Part shown: piece after piece, positions 43,591 through 53,048 of the stretch
Layout: each line of letters starts with the position of its first letter
How positions within the stretch are numbered: the first letter of the stretch is position 1
NCBI GenBank assembly: GCA_039545275.1
Contig: BCHS01000007.1
Span: forward strand, 1 to 64,000
Length of the DNA: 64,000 nucleotides
Source: Pseudomicrostroma phylloplanum
Taxonomy: Eukaryota > Basidiomycota > Exobasidiomycetes > Microstromatales
Reading direction: 5' to 3'
Translations under genes and position numbers: made by a program
The notes under the pieces: model-generated
The model's input: only the letters and a program-made list of their open reading frames with translations
Database searches by the model: none
What the model was told of the DNA's origin: nothing

Positions 43591-46500
43591 ATGGTCTCCG
43601 CCACCTCTTCCTCACCAAGGGGTAGCCGATATGCCACCTCCTTGTACCTCCTAGTCACCCTTGCCCTCCTCCTCGCCGGCGTATGTCATGCTCAAGCAGG
43701 TCAGCAGGACCCGTCACTAGCCCAGGCCGCCGCTCAGGTCGACGCCTCGGTCCCACCAGAGATGCGAGCCACTCGACAAGTCTTCGAGCTCGAGCCTGAG
43801 GCTCTGCAGGCTACCGAGGAAGCTCATCGAGCTCGACTGGTGGCTAGCCAGATGACCGAGAACGGGGCTCACGACAAGAGGGACCAGGACGGTACGCCCA
43901 GTGAGGCTCCCAAGCTCAAGCTCACCCACGCAGAGAAAATGCCCACCGTCAGCGGGGAACCACAGTCTCTCGACAACCCTCTCGGCCTTGGAAAGCTGCA
44001 CGTCATCGTTGCACGCGCTGCTGATAGCCTCAAGCCCTCCAATCGTCAGACTCACTTCCACGCCCGCAGAGCCAAGAGTTCTGGAAATGTCGCTGTCAAT
44101 GAGAAGGTCCTGCACCAAGACCTCGAGGAAGGTCTCGATGAGCTCTCCAAGGCAAAGGGAACAGCCAGAGATGCAGAGGACCGGGATCTCGCAAAGCTGG
44201 TCAACGCATTCATCGGTACCGAGGCGAACAGCAACCCTGGAAACGTGTGCCCTGGTGCCTCTACCCCCTATGGCATGGTCAAGTTCAACGTAGACGTCGA
44301 CCAGTACGCTCCTGCTGGGTACGTCACGGACCTGAATGGTGACATCCGAGGTCTCTCACCCCTTCATGACTCGGGTACAGGCTCATCGGCTGGATCCTTT
44401 GGCAACTTTGAGTCCATGCCCATCGTCTGCCCCGACAATGACTTCAGGAAATGCCCCACCCGCCTCGATGACCGAAAGCGCAAGCGTCTCGCTGGTAAAG
44501 ACGAGGCCTCTCCAGGCTACTTCACCCTCACTCTCGACAACTCCATCAAGATGGAAGCTACAGCCACTCGTCGCTCGGGTCTTGTTCGCTACACTTTCCC
44601 CCAGTCAGCTCTCGACGGGGGCAAGCTGGACCCCCACGTTGTTCAGGACTGGACTAACGATCTGCCCGGCACCTTCCGAGGGGGCGACATTCAACTCGAC
44701 ACAGAAAAGGGGCAGATCCGAATGAACGGAAGCTGGGCGAGCTCTTTCGGCGTAGGTCAGTACACTTACCGAGCCTTCAGCTGTATCGACCTCCTCAACA
44801 ATGGCAAGCAGAGCATCAAGAAGGCTGGTCTTTGCCAAGGAGATCGCTTCGGACAAGACACCAAGCTGGAAATCGAGGGTGACCACAAGCATCTGCATGC
44901 CAACCTCACAAAGAACTCCATTGGTGGACAGCCCGTGCAGGCTGGTGCTCTCGTCTCTTTTGGCAGCTTCCCCAAGACGAGCGATGGATCTGCTGAGATT
45001 ACCCTGCGAGTGGGAGTCAGCTTCAATTCTGCCGAGCAGGCCTGTGCTAATGCTGCCGAGGAGATCGGTGATGCGTGGGACTTCGATGCCATCGTCAAGC
45101 AGACTCGTGACGCCTGGAACGTCAAGCTGAACCGCTTCCAGATCGACCCCAAGACCGACAAGACGATTGCTGAGCTCTTCTACTCGTCCCTCTACTACGC
45201 TTTCCTCACCCCTAACAATGCCACATCTGAGGCTGGCAATCTCTACCCGGGTGCGGAGGACTACGATGGCAACTACTACAACTCCCTATACTGCACGTGG
45301 GACACCTACCGTACCTTCCACCCTTTCCTGTCTCTCAGCTCTCCCAATGACATGGCCGAAATTGTCGACAATTACATCGACGGCTGGAGGAAGAACGGCT
45401 GGATCCCCGAGTGCAGGGCAAACAATGTTCCCGGTCTTACACAGGGAGGCTCTCACGGAGTCATGGTCATTGCGGACTTCTTGGCCAAGTATCACAAGTT
45501 TGCCAAAGAGGGCAAGGTGCCCGTCAGCATCGACGATGCCTACGAGGCCGTCTTCAAGGACTCATACGTCACTCCCGAGGACTGGAACTCGTACGGTCGA
45601 CAGATCTCCGTCTATAAGAAGTATGGCTACATTCCCTTTGCCGTCTTCGATACTTACTCTACTGGTCGTCAGACCCGAGAGGCCTCTCGTGGATTGGAGT
45701 ATGCCCACAATGACTTTGGTGCTAGGACGGTGGCTCTGATTGCTGGACACGAGGATGTAGCCAAAAATCTCGGGGAGCGCTCGTTGACGTACAAGAACAA
45801 CTTCGACCCCTCGGTCACCTTGATGGGCTTCTCCAACTTTGTGCAGAAGAGGTACCCAGACGGATCTTTCCACTACGACGACCCTACGATCTGCTCGCCC
45901 ATTGATCATGGCAAGGATCGCCAGTGCTCCCTTCCTCAGGAGAACGTCTGGGGCGTCTACGAGACGTCGTCATGGGAGTACAGTCTGTACTGTCCGTGGG
46001 ACGAAGCAGGCCTCATCACCCTCATCTCCAACAATAGTGTGCAGAACTTCCGCGACCGTCTCGACACATTCTTCGAAAAAGCCCTCTACTACTCTGGCAA
46101 TGAGCCCTCATTTTCAACTCCAGTGAGCTACCACTACATCTCCCGCCCAGTGTCCTCGGTGAAGCGCGTGAGACAGGTAGTGTACGACAACTTCAACATC
46201 ACCACTTCTGGTCTCCCAGGAAACTCAGACCAGGGAGCCATGCAGACTCTGCTCCTCTTCCACCTGCTGGGTCTCTATCCCGTGCCGGCCACAAAGGAGT
46301 TCCTGATCCTCTCCCCCTTTATGCCCTCCTACACGATTCGAAACGAGCTGCTGGGAGATCTCCACGTGACCGTGACCAACTTCGATGCTCGCTCCCTGGG
46401 ACGCTCGATCCCCTCTGGCGTACCAGCCTACGTGGACAAGGTGTTGATCAATGGAGTCGAGAGGAGCGGGAGGTGTAAAGTGGAGATGCAGGACTTGTTC

Positions 46501-46632
46501 CCTGGTGAGGTGGGAAAAGTGAATGAGATGGAGATTGTGCTCACGGCGGATGCGGGGAAGGTGGACAGTTGTGGCTTGACCAAGGAGGACTTGCCCAGCA
46601 GTCTCTCCACCGGTGGATTTGCGAGCTTCTGA
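43591..46632 (+). CDS. Secreted GH92 alpha-1,2-mannosidase
   Basis: A single exon of 1013 residues. A signal peptide is evident: YATSLYLLVTLALLLAGVCH, then AQAGQ. A Ser/Glu-rich leader of about 170 residues precedes the glycosidase. The GH92 domain starts near residue 205 with LVNAFIGTEANSNPGNVCPG and LSPLHDSGTGSSAG; in the catalytic part come YCTWDTYRTFHPF, IPECRANNVPGLTQGGSHG and, near the end, GNSDQGAMQTLLLFHLLGLY. GH92 enzymes are calcium-dependent exo-mannosidases that trim alpha-mannose from N-glycans or mannan. The protein is longer than typical (~750-800 residues) because of the leader. It is expected outside the cell or in the wall. It converges with LDB17, 277 nt apart. Confidence 0.92.
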   Translation: MVSATSSSPRGSRYATSLYLLVTLALLLAGVCHAQAGQQDPSLAQAAAQVDASVPPEMRATRQVFELEPEALQATEEAHRARLVASQMTENGAHDKRDQDGTPSEAPKLKLTHAEKMPTVSGEPQSLDNPLGLGKLHVIVARAADSLKPSNRQTHFHARRAKSSGNVAVNEKVLHQDLEEGLDELSKAKGTARDAEDRDLAKLVNAFIGTEANSNPGNVCPGASTPYGMVKFNVDVDQYAPAGYVTDLNGDIRGLSPLHDSGTGSSAGSFGNFESMPIVCPDNDFRKCPTRLDDRKRKRLAGKDEASPGYFTLTLDNSIKMEATATRRSGLVRYTFPQSALDGGKLDPHVVQDWTNDLPGTFRGGDIQLDTEKGQIRMNGSWASSFGVGQYTYRAFSCIDLLNNGKQSIKKAGLCQGDRFGQDTKLEIEGDHKHLHANLTKNSIGGQPVQAGALVSFGSFPKTSDGSAEITLRVGVSFNSAEQACANAAEEIGDAWDFDAIVKQTRDAWNVKLNRFQIDPKTDKTIAELFYSSLYYAFLTPNNATSEAGNLYPGAEDYDGNYYNSLYCTWDTYRTFHPFLSLSSPNDMAEIVDNYIDGWRKNGWIPECRANNVPGLTQGGSHGVMVIADFLAKYHKFAKEGKVPVSIDDAYEAVFKDSYVTPEDWNSYGRQISVYKKYGYIPFAVFDTYSTGRQTREASRGLEYAHNDFGARTVALIAGHEDVAKNLGERSLTYKNNFDPSVTLMGFSNFVQKRYPDGSFHYDDPTICSPIDHGKDRQCSLPQENVWGVYETSSWEYSLYCPWDEAGLITLISNNSVQNFRDRLDTFFEKALYYSGNEPSFSTPVSYHYISRPVSSVKRVRQVVYDNFNITTSGLPGNSDQGAMQTLLLFHLLGLYPVPATKEFLILSPFMPSYTIRNELLGDLHVTVTNFDARSLGRSIPSGVPAYVDKVLINGVERSGRCKVEMQDLFPGEVGKVNEMEIVLTADAGKVDSCGLTKEDLPSSLSTGGFASF

Positions 46633-46855
46633 TCAGTGGAGATGTGGGTTCTGCGCAGTCGGGCAGGGGAGATATGAGCAGCAGAGACAGCCTCCCCTTT
46701 TCCTTTCCACTTTCACTTTGTCCCTTTGCCAGCGAGCGAGCATCAATGACAATCTCTTTCCCTTTCTCAGCCTCTCTGCTCTTTCGCCTGATGCTCAGTG
46801 TCGTCAAAAATTGCAGGAGCAGATGTGGTATTGCACCCCACAAATGAGCAGCACA

Positions 46856-46892
46856 TCGCCATCGCCATTGTCATCGCCATCGCCACCGCAAC
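46856..46892. repeat. CATCGC-type simple repeat
   Basis: A run of degenerate ATCGCC hexamers lies between the convergent GH92 and LDB17 genes, near the LDB17 stop codon. Confidence 0.6.
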
Positions 46893-46909
46893 GAGCTCGC
46901 CCTTGCCCA

Positions 46910-49900
46910 TCAAGCTCGAAACACCAGCCCTTTAGTGCTCCGATTGACCGGTGGAGGAGGTGGACGTCGCCTCTGCCCACTTCCACTTCCACCCCCACTT
47001 CCCCCCGCACTCCGATCGCCTACTTCACTGAGAGAAGAAGAAGGAGAAGCATCGCCTGGCCTCGCGCTGGCACCGGCGCTGCCACCACTCAGGACTCTCA
47101 CGCGGGGATGATGGTGAACCCCAGCTCCAGATCCCGCGCCCAAGCCCAAGCCCGCGCCCATCCGGGCTTCGTCGCCTTCACCATCACTCTGCGTCCCCTC
47201 GGCCGCGACGGGTGCGAGCGACGTACGGCCCACGTCGGACGAGACGCGCGAGCGAGTGTAGAGGCGACGGTGCTGCTCCTGATGAGCTAGCGCTGGAGCT
47301 GGTGCTGGAGCTGCGAGGTACTCGCCGTCGCCATCGCCATCTGCGCCCGAGGCGAGGCGTTGGGGCCATTTATAGTGTGCAGCAGAGGCCGACGCAGCAG
47401 TAGCAGCAGAGGCAGAGGTAGAAGAAGAGGCAGAAGAGGAGCGTCGCTCGTACCCTCCGGCGCCGTACCCGTACCCGGACCCGTCGTCTGCTCCTGCTGA
47501 CCAAGAGGGAGGAGCAACCGCATTAGCCAGAGCTGAGCTGCTCGTCGGGGGTGGAGCAGGGGGTGCTCGTCTTCTTGAGGTGCCCGTGCCCGTGCTGCGA
47601 GAAGCAGAGGCGGGCGTGCTGCTGCGAGTCAATACCTCGCCCTCAATGGCGGCGAGTCCGTGCTCATGCCTGAGGCTGCCCTCGTGACCGTTCGCATAAG
47701 CGGGGCTCGCGGGTATGTGCAGACTGTTGCTGAGGCTGTGCGCTAGATTGACACCTCCCTCGGCTGAACCGACGCTTTGAGCCGAGAGGGGCGAGGAGAT
47801 GGCAGGGAGATACCCGTCCCCCGTCTCGAGATGAGGGAGATACCTGCCGTCGCTTGCAGTGGGGTGCTGATAGAGGTGATTGTGCGCATACCCATCCTCC
47901 ACCTCATCATCATCCAGCCCGTCGTGTCCGTCCGACGCAGCTCTACGTGTGGCTGACTCGTACGAGGAGGCTCTGTCTGGGATGACCAGTCTGGACGAGC
48001 GGACCTCAGGGGAAGAGCCTGGGCGATCCTGGTACATCGAGACGTGCCTCTTGCTGCTCTCGGTAGCACCGTGGGGTGGTGCGGACATGTTTGGTGCACC
48101 CCAAGAGTCTGCTTCGCTACCGTTGGAGAGATACTGAAGTGTGGAGCCATGGTCCAGATCGGAGCTGCTGGAGGGTAGACCTTCTCGTCTTTTCGCGCTG
48201 AGTGTAGGTGGAGCAGGTGGAGCTCGCCTGACCCCCGCAGAGGAGGAGGACGTGGACGAGCCAAAGTCACGACTGCTGCCCGCCTGATTGGAGAGTCTCA
48301 TCTCGCCGTGCGACGCCCGCCTGGCAAAATGTCGTGAGGGCGGCGCAGCCAGAAGGCTACTACTCTGCACCGGCGAAGTGCTCGAAACAGTCAAGACGTC
48401 TGGACCCGCCTCTGACCCTTCCCCATCTTCCTCTTCGACTGGCGCTTCCTGCCCTTTATTCCATTCGGCAATCTGACTCTGCCAACTCGGCTCAAGGGTA
48501 GACTGTCTTCTAGTCTGGGCATCTGCAAACGCCATAGCTTCTGCTTCCTCTCCGGCCTCTGAGAGAGGCGTGAAGACCCTCTCCTCTGCTTCTTCGTCCG
48601 AGCGAGGTGGAGGACTGCTCGGGGCGCTCCGTGCTGTAACGATATTTCGAAAGCGAGGCGCATCGAGTAGGCTGGGAGGCGAGAGGGCTGGCGCAGGGGC
48701 CGAGGCGGGCACTCGGTTTGCCGCTTGTGTAGTCAAGTCGCTGTAGTATTGAGGCGTAGCTGGAGATTGAGGAGCATTTGCGGCCTCTTCCGTCGTGTCC
48801 TCACCGACGAGCTGGCTCTGCAGCCCTTCCAATGTTCTTTCTGTGTCTACATACTGTAGCTTGGCCGGCTCTTTGCCGCCTATGCTCTGCACCAAAGCTA
48901 TGGTCGATCCATCGCTGTTCTCCCGTCCGTTAGCCCGCTGCACCGTGGCCTTGTGATCTGGATCTAGCCTGTCGAGCTCGATGCACCACTCTGCGTCCAA
49001 ACACCTCTGTACCAGCCTGCGAGTCGTGGCAGAAACAGCACCCCTGTAGAGCGAGTCCTTGACCATTCCCTTGAGCAGTCGCCGGATTTGCGGCCTTTTG
49101 TAAGGCCAGCTACAGAGCTGCGTGTGAGTCAGCAGCGGGTGCAGCACCCGCAAGTAGGTGTGTCTCAGCGACTCGCTCTCTTCTGGGAGATCAGAAAGCT
49201 CGCGGATGAAGACGTCGACAAGTACACGAAGGTCGTTGGTGTAGAAGTAGTGAGCAGTCTCCTTTGTAGTGAAGAGAAGATAGAGCAGCTTGAGAACGAG
49301 AAGCTGCATGCAGAAGTCCTCAGCGCTTGACGAGGAGGCCCTGTTGAGCATGAAGATGAGATTCTCGCCAAACGTCTTGGTGACGTGGAGGCGAGTCTTG
49401 AGTATGCCGAGTACAATGTTGCCTCCAGAGGTACCAGGTGCGCCCTTGAGTGCGACGGCATTGACCATGAACTGCTCATTGAGTGCGACGATGAGCTTGA
49501 TGAGCAGATAATTGAAGGCTTCGTCTTCGTGAAGACGCGTTTCTTCCACGAGATCGAAGAGGTGACTGACGAACTTCTCGTCTACGGCCCGCATGTTCGC
49601 AGGCTCCAACCTCTGCACTCGACAGACTTCATACAGGATCTGGATGGCCTTGTCTCGCAGCCGAATCTGGTGTATCCGAGTCCGAGCAGCATTGGACGTC
49701 TCTGCAACCTGACTCAGGAGGCGATGCAGGACGGGGTGATCACCACTTGCGTGCGCAGAAGAGTCTTCGTCTGTTGCAGCTTGAGCTTCAGCGCCCCATT
49801 GGTGAAAGTCCTCTACGTGCATCGTGGTGCTTTCCCTCCTGCCATTGGTCCGAGCATACCAGTGCTTGGTATTGTGGGAGGCCACTCCTCCGCCAAGGCG

Positions 49901-50595
49901 TGCATCTGCTACGGCTGCGTAGTGTCCTGCCCAAATTTGATGTACGAGCCGGGTGATCTTATCTCTGGCCAGACCGCCGACGCCGTTGTGGACTGTCCTG
50001 TACACCGAGGGCTCTTTCAAGCCCCAAGCGAGGAGGAGGTCGTAGGTGACCAGTAACACCGGTAGGGAGGTAGCCTGAGACAGAGAACAGGGGGGACGTC
50101 AAGGGTGGAGAGCGGTGAGCTATGAGAGCAGCGCAATGAACTGCAATCAGGCACCAACTCACCCTTCCGAGAAGATCCAAGATGCAAGTCGAGACCTCGT
50201 CATGGTGTGAAGTGACAAAGGCAGAGTCCAGCAGCCGAGCAATGCAGTAGTCGAGGCTGTACTGCTGATCCAGGAACTTGTCTGATGGAAGCGCAAAGTC
50301 AGAAGGCATACGAGGGGTAAGTCAGCTCCCTCTCCTGAGCCATGCGATCAGTCCAGCTGTCCCTGGAGCCCTGCTGCTCACCATAGCACTCCTCGAGCAG
50401 CGCAAGGAAGTTCTGAAACTTGTCAAAGACAGCCGCATGTTCCTTTGTCTCATCATCAATGGTAGGGTCATCTCTAAATGCCTCTGGTATCTCCAAAGGG
50501 GCATTCAGCATGCGATCTACCTCATGGTAGAAGTCGGCGACGGTCTCCAGGTCCGCATGTGACTGATGCACGGGCGCGGGGAGGGAGAGGGACAT
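46910..50595 (-). CDS. LDB17: Ldb17/Dip1 (SPIN90 family) actin regulator
   Basis: Three exons, 50595-50382, 50281-50163 and 50074-46910, with introns of 100 and 88 nt, give 1165 residues. The junctions read LALLEECY-DKFLDQQYSLD and LDLLGR-ATSLPVLLVTYDLLLAWG. The first ~400 residues match the SPIN90/Ldb17 leucine-rich domain, with DKAIQILYEVCRVQRL, FVSHLFDLVEETR, NYLLIKLIVALNEQFM and LRVLHPLLTHTQL. The rest is disordered and Ser/Ala/Gly-rich, and ends in RRRPPPPPVNRSTKGL, a likely SH3-binding sequence. In fission yeast Dip1 activates Arp2/3 to make the first linear filaments at endocytic patches, and budding yeast Ldb17 regulates actin assembly there. The tail is much longer than in the yeasts. 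Confidence 0.9.
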
Positions 50596-51002
50596 CTCCT
50601 TCTGTGCCCTTTGAGCTCGCGTTGCCGGGTGCGCGAACTGTTATGGGAGACTTGTAGCCCGAAGGCTGTCCAGGGTGGGTGAGGTAGTAATGATGGTGAT
50701 GGTGGTGGTGATGACGATGATGGTGATGGGTATAAGTATGACCGTGAGCAAAGAGTCGTGGGAAGGAAGTCGATGGGTGATAAAGTCAGATTGGACACAT
50801 GCAGCTCCAACAGGAAGCCGGGCGGCTCGAGCGTCATTCGCCGCACAGGAGGAGTCGAGCTGCAGCCGGAGAGGCAGGCACACACACACACACACATCTC
50901 ACCATCCTTTACCATCATCATCACACGATGAATACAAACAAGGTCTTGGCTGATGGTATCGTACTTCTATACTAATCCTATTGGCAAAACTTTCTCCTCT
51001 CC
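50596..51002. other. LDB17 promoter with simple repeats
   Basis: 407 nt between two minus-strand genes. It includes a GATGGT/GATGAT-rich stretch at about 50685-50735 and a CA dinucleotide run at 50879-50896. The remainder should serve as LDB17 promoter and as 3' UTR of the downstream 7TM gene. Confidence 0.5.
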
Positions 51003-52293
51003 TTAGATGACAACTACCTCCTTGCCAGCCTCAAGGTCCTTTCCTCCCTTCCCCACCTCTACCTCTCCCTCCCTCCGCTGCATCCTCCATCCCAGCACCC
51101 CACTAGCAATCAGCGCCATGCACGAGGACCACTCTGGCAGCGTAGCCAACAACGTCTCCTCTACTACGTAGCTCGAGAGGAATCCCTGATCATTGTAAAT
51201 TGCCGCATTGTAGTAGTTGAGGTCCCATACTACGCCTTGAGCTACGCCGAAGCCGCCGCGGATGGTCAGGAGGAGGGAGATGCAGAGGAAGAGGAGAAGG
51301 ATGGGACGATGCACGTCCTTCTGGGTGGTGTTCGTGGTGGAGCCCAGAGTGGAGCACAAGGTCGAGGTAGGCGACTGTCTCCCCTCCAGATGAGAGAGTG
51401 TTCCGCTAGCCTCTTGCTCACTCGAGCTCCTCCTACGCTTCATCAGCGTCCAGACCAAGCATCCCATAATGGCCAGATTGCACAGCAGGAAGATCGTCTG
51501 GCCTGTTCCGCGCATACCCTGTGCTCGGAGAAGGGGTCCCGGACTGACAACGGGCTTACCGTCTGGTCCGGTTGGGGTGGAAGAGGCGAGGAGGCTGGAG
51601 CCGGTGATGATGAGGACGTTGGCGATCACGAGGGCCTGGGGCAGAGAAGGGGAGGTGGAAGAAGAGCAGCGAGGTCAGCTCTCGCTCTCCCTCTCCCTCT
51701 CCCTCTCCCTCTCCCTCTCCCTCTCCCTCTCCCTCTCCCTCTGGAGTGTCGTCACCCGAATGTGCGTATACTCACATGTTGTCCCGCCTCAATGGGCCTC
51801 TTTCGCACCTCCCTGGGATCAAGGTGCCTCTTCACCCCTGCCCTCCACCCTTTGCCCACAAGGGGCAAATCGTCCCTCGCAAGCCACGAAGCTCCCTCTG
51901 CCTGCCTCTGCCAGTGGATAAAGAAGAGGGTCAGGGAGAGGACCAAGGTGAAGTAGCCCTCGGTGGAGAGGACTAGATAGGCAATGAGGAGGCTGCGCGC
52001 GCTGAAGGAGAGGACGCCAAAGGCGATGCCGACGCATTGTGCTGCGAGACGGATGGAGACGTGGAAGAGGAGGAGATACCAGCTAGACGTCGTAGCAGTA
52101 GCAAGTGCGATCGTATCAGCGCTTCGTACTTCGACAGCAGGACCATTGGTCCGAGGGTGCCTCTCAGAACTCACCGACTCTTGATAGAGATGCGCTTCGT
52201 GGCCAGTCCAGCGAGAAGGATGAGCAGTGCAGCGGTGTACAAGACCAGGAAAACGATCGAGGCGATTGTAAGCGGTGCGAGTGAGGTGGTCAT
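51003..52293 (-). CDS. Seven-TM membrane protein, DUF7702-like
   Basis: Three exons, 52293-52175, 52082-51776 and 51635-51003, with introns of 92 and 140 nt, give 352 residues. The spliced start is MTTSLAPLTIASIVFLVLYT and continues into a first membrane helix. The junction IKSR-WYLLLFHVSIRLAAQC is followed by GIAFGVLSFSARSLLIAYLV and STEGYFTLVLSLTLFF. Later helices are ALVIANVLIITGSSLLA, TIFLLCNLAIMGCLVW, PILLLFLCISLLLTIRGG and SSCMALIASGVLGW, seven in all. The LLFHV-IRLAAQ and LLIAYLVLS-EGYFTLVL segments match my recollection of the fungal DUF7702 family, whose function is unknown. The long second intron is mostly a hexamer microsatellite. A cell-surface or vacuolar role would be a guess. 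Confidence 0.75.
51685..51742. repeat. (CTCTCC)n microsatellite inside an intron
   Basis: About 9-10 uninterrupted copies of CTCTCC, 58 nt in total, inside the second intron (51775-51636) of the DUF7702-like gene. On the gene's sense strand the run is pure purine (GGAGAG). Confidence 0.95.
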
Positions 52294-53048
52294 GGTTGCC
52301 GTCAGCTAGGGAGGAGGTAGAGGCAGAAGCTGCTGTGTGCTGGAGCATGATCGGTGGAAGATGCGAGAAACACAGTGTCCTCTATATACCTTCTGGTTCT
52401 CTTCCTCTTCTCTAATCATCCCTTGACGTAGCCTACATCATACCAATCATCTTATCCTGCTTTGCTCATCACATCACCTCTCTGGCGCTCCCCGCCCCGC
52501 TCGGTACTCATCTCGGTACTCGGTACTCTCGGTACTCTGCAGTGAGCGCACGCAGGCGGGGGCGTGGGCGTGGCTTGATCCTTCGGCACCTGCTTCGGAA
52601 CTGGCGTCGGCACTTGGCGCGGCTCAAGTGGAGTCGAGCAAGCAAGCGAGGTGAGGCGAGGTGAGCCAGGCGGGAGCGTGGGCTTGGGCGTGGCCGTGGC
52701 CGTGGGGAAGCAGCCTCCCCTCCCCGACACTCGCATCCTTTGATCGTCGTGACTTTACCAGGCCTTCATCGATCGCTGTGCTTCAGGCCGTCCGATTCAT
52801 TGAGCAAATTGTTGACCACATCATCATTTGATTGGAAAAGCGAGAGATCGAGTGCGCTGGGAACAGTGATACAGGAGGTGGGCATGGACAAAGACAAGAG
52901 GAGCAGAGAAATTACGAGACAGGGTGGGAGATGCGTGACGAAGAGCAGGATTGACAGAAGAGCGGTATCATAAAGGGAGCGAAGAGCTGACGACGAGAAG
53001 CAAGAAGAACGGACAGGGCTAGAAGGGGGCAAGGTCTCCCTCTGCCCT
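52294..53048. other. Intergenic, MCM5 3' end to DUF7702-like promoter
   Basis: 755 nt between two minus-strand genes. It contains four copies of TCGGTACT (52501-52536), G-rich variations on GGCGTGG/GGCCGTGG near 52560-52710, and no convincing open frame. Confidence 0.5.
52501..52536. repeat. Four copies of TCGGTACT
   Basis: The octamer TCGGTACT occurs at 52501, 52513, 52520 and 52529, within 36 nt, about 210 nt upstream of the start codon of the DUF7702-like gene. It may be a simple repeat or a cluster of binding sites. Confidence 0.7.

Noticed and set aside
50299..50381. LDB17 exon 1 read through to the stop at 50299
   Set aside because: The frame lacks the family sequence that follows in exon 2; splicing at TATG/GTGAGC restores it.
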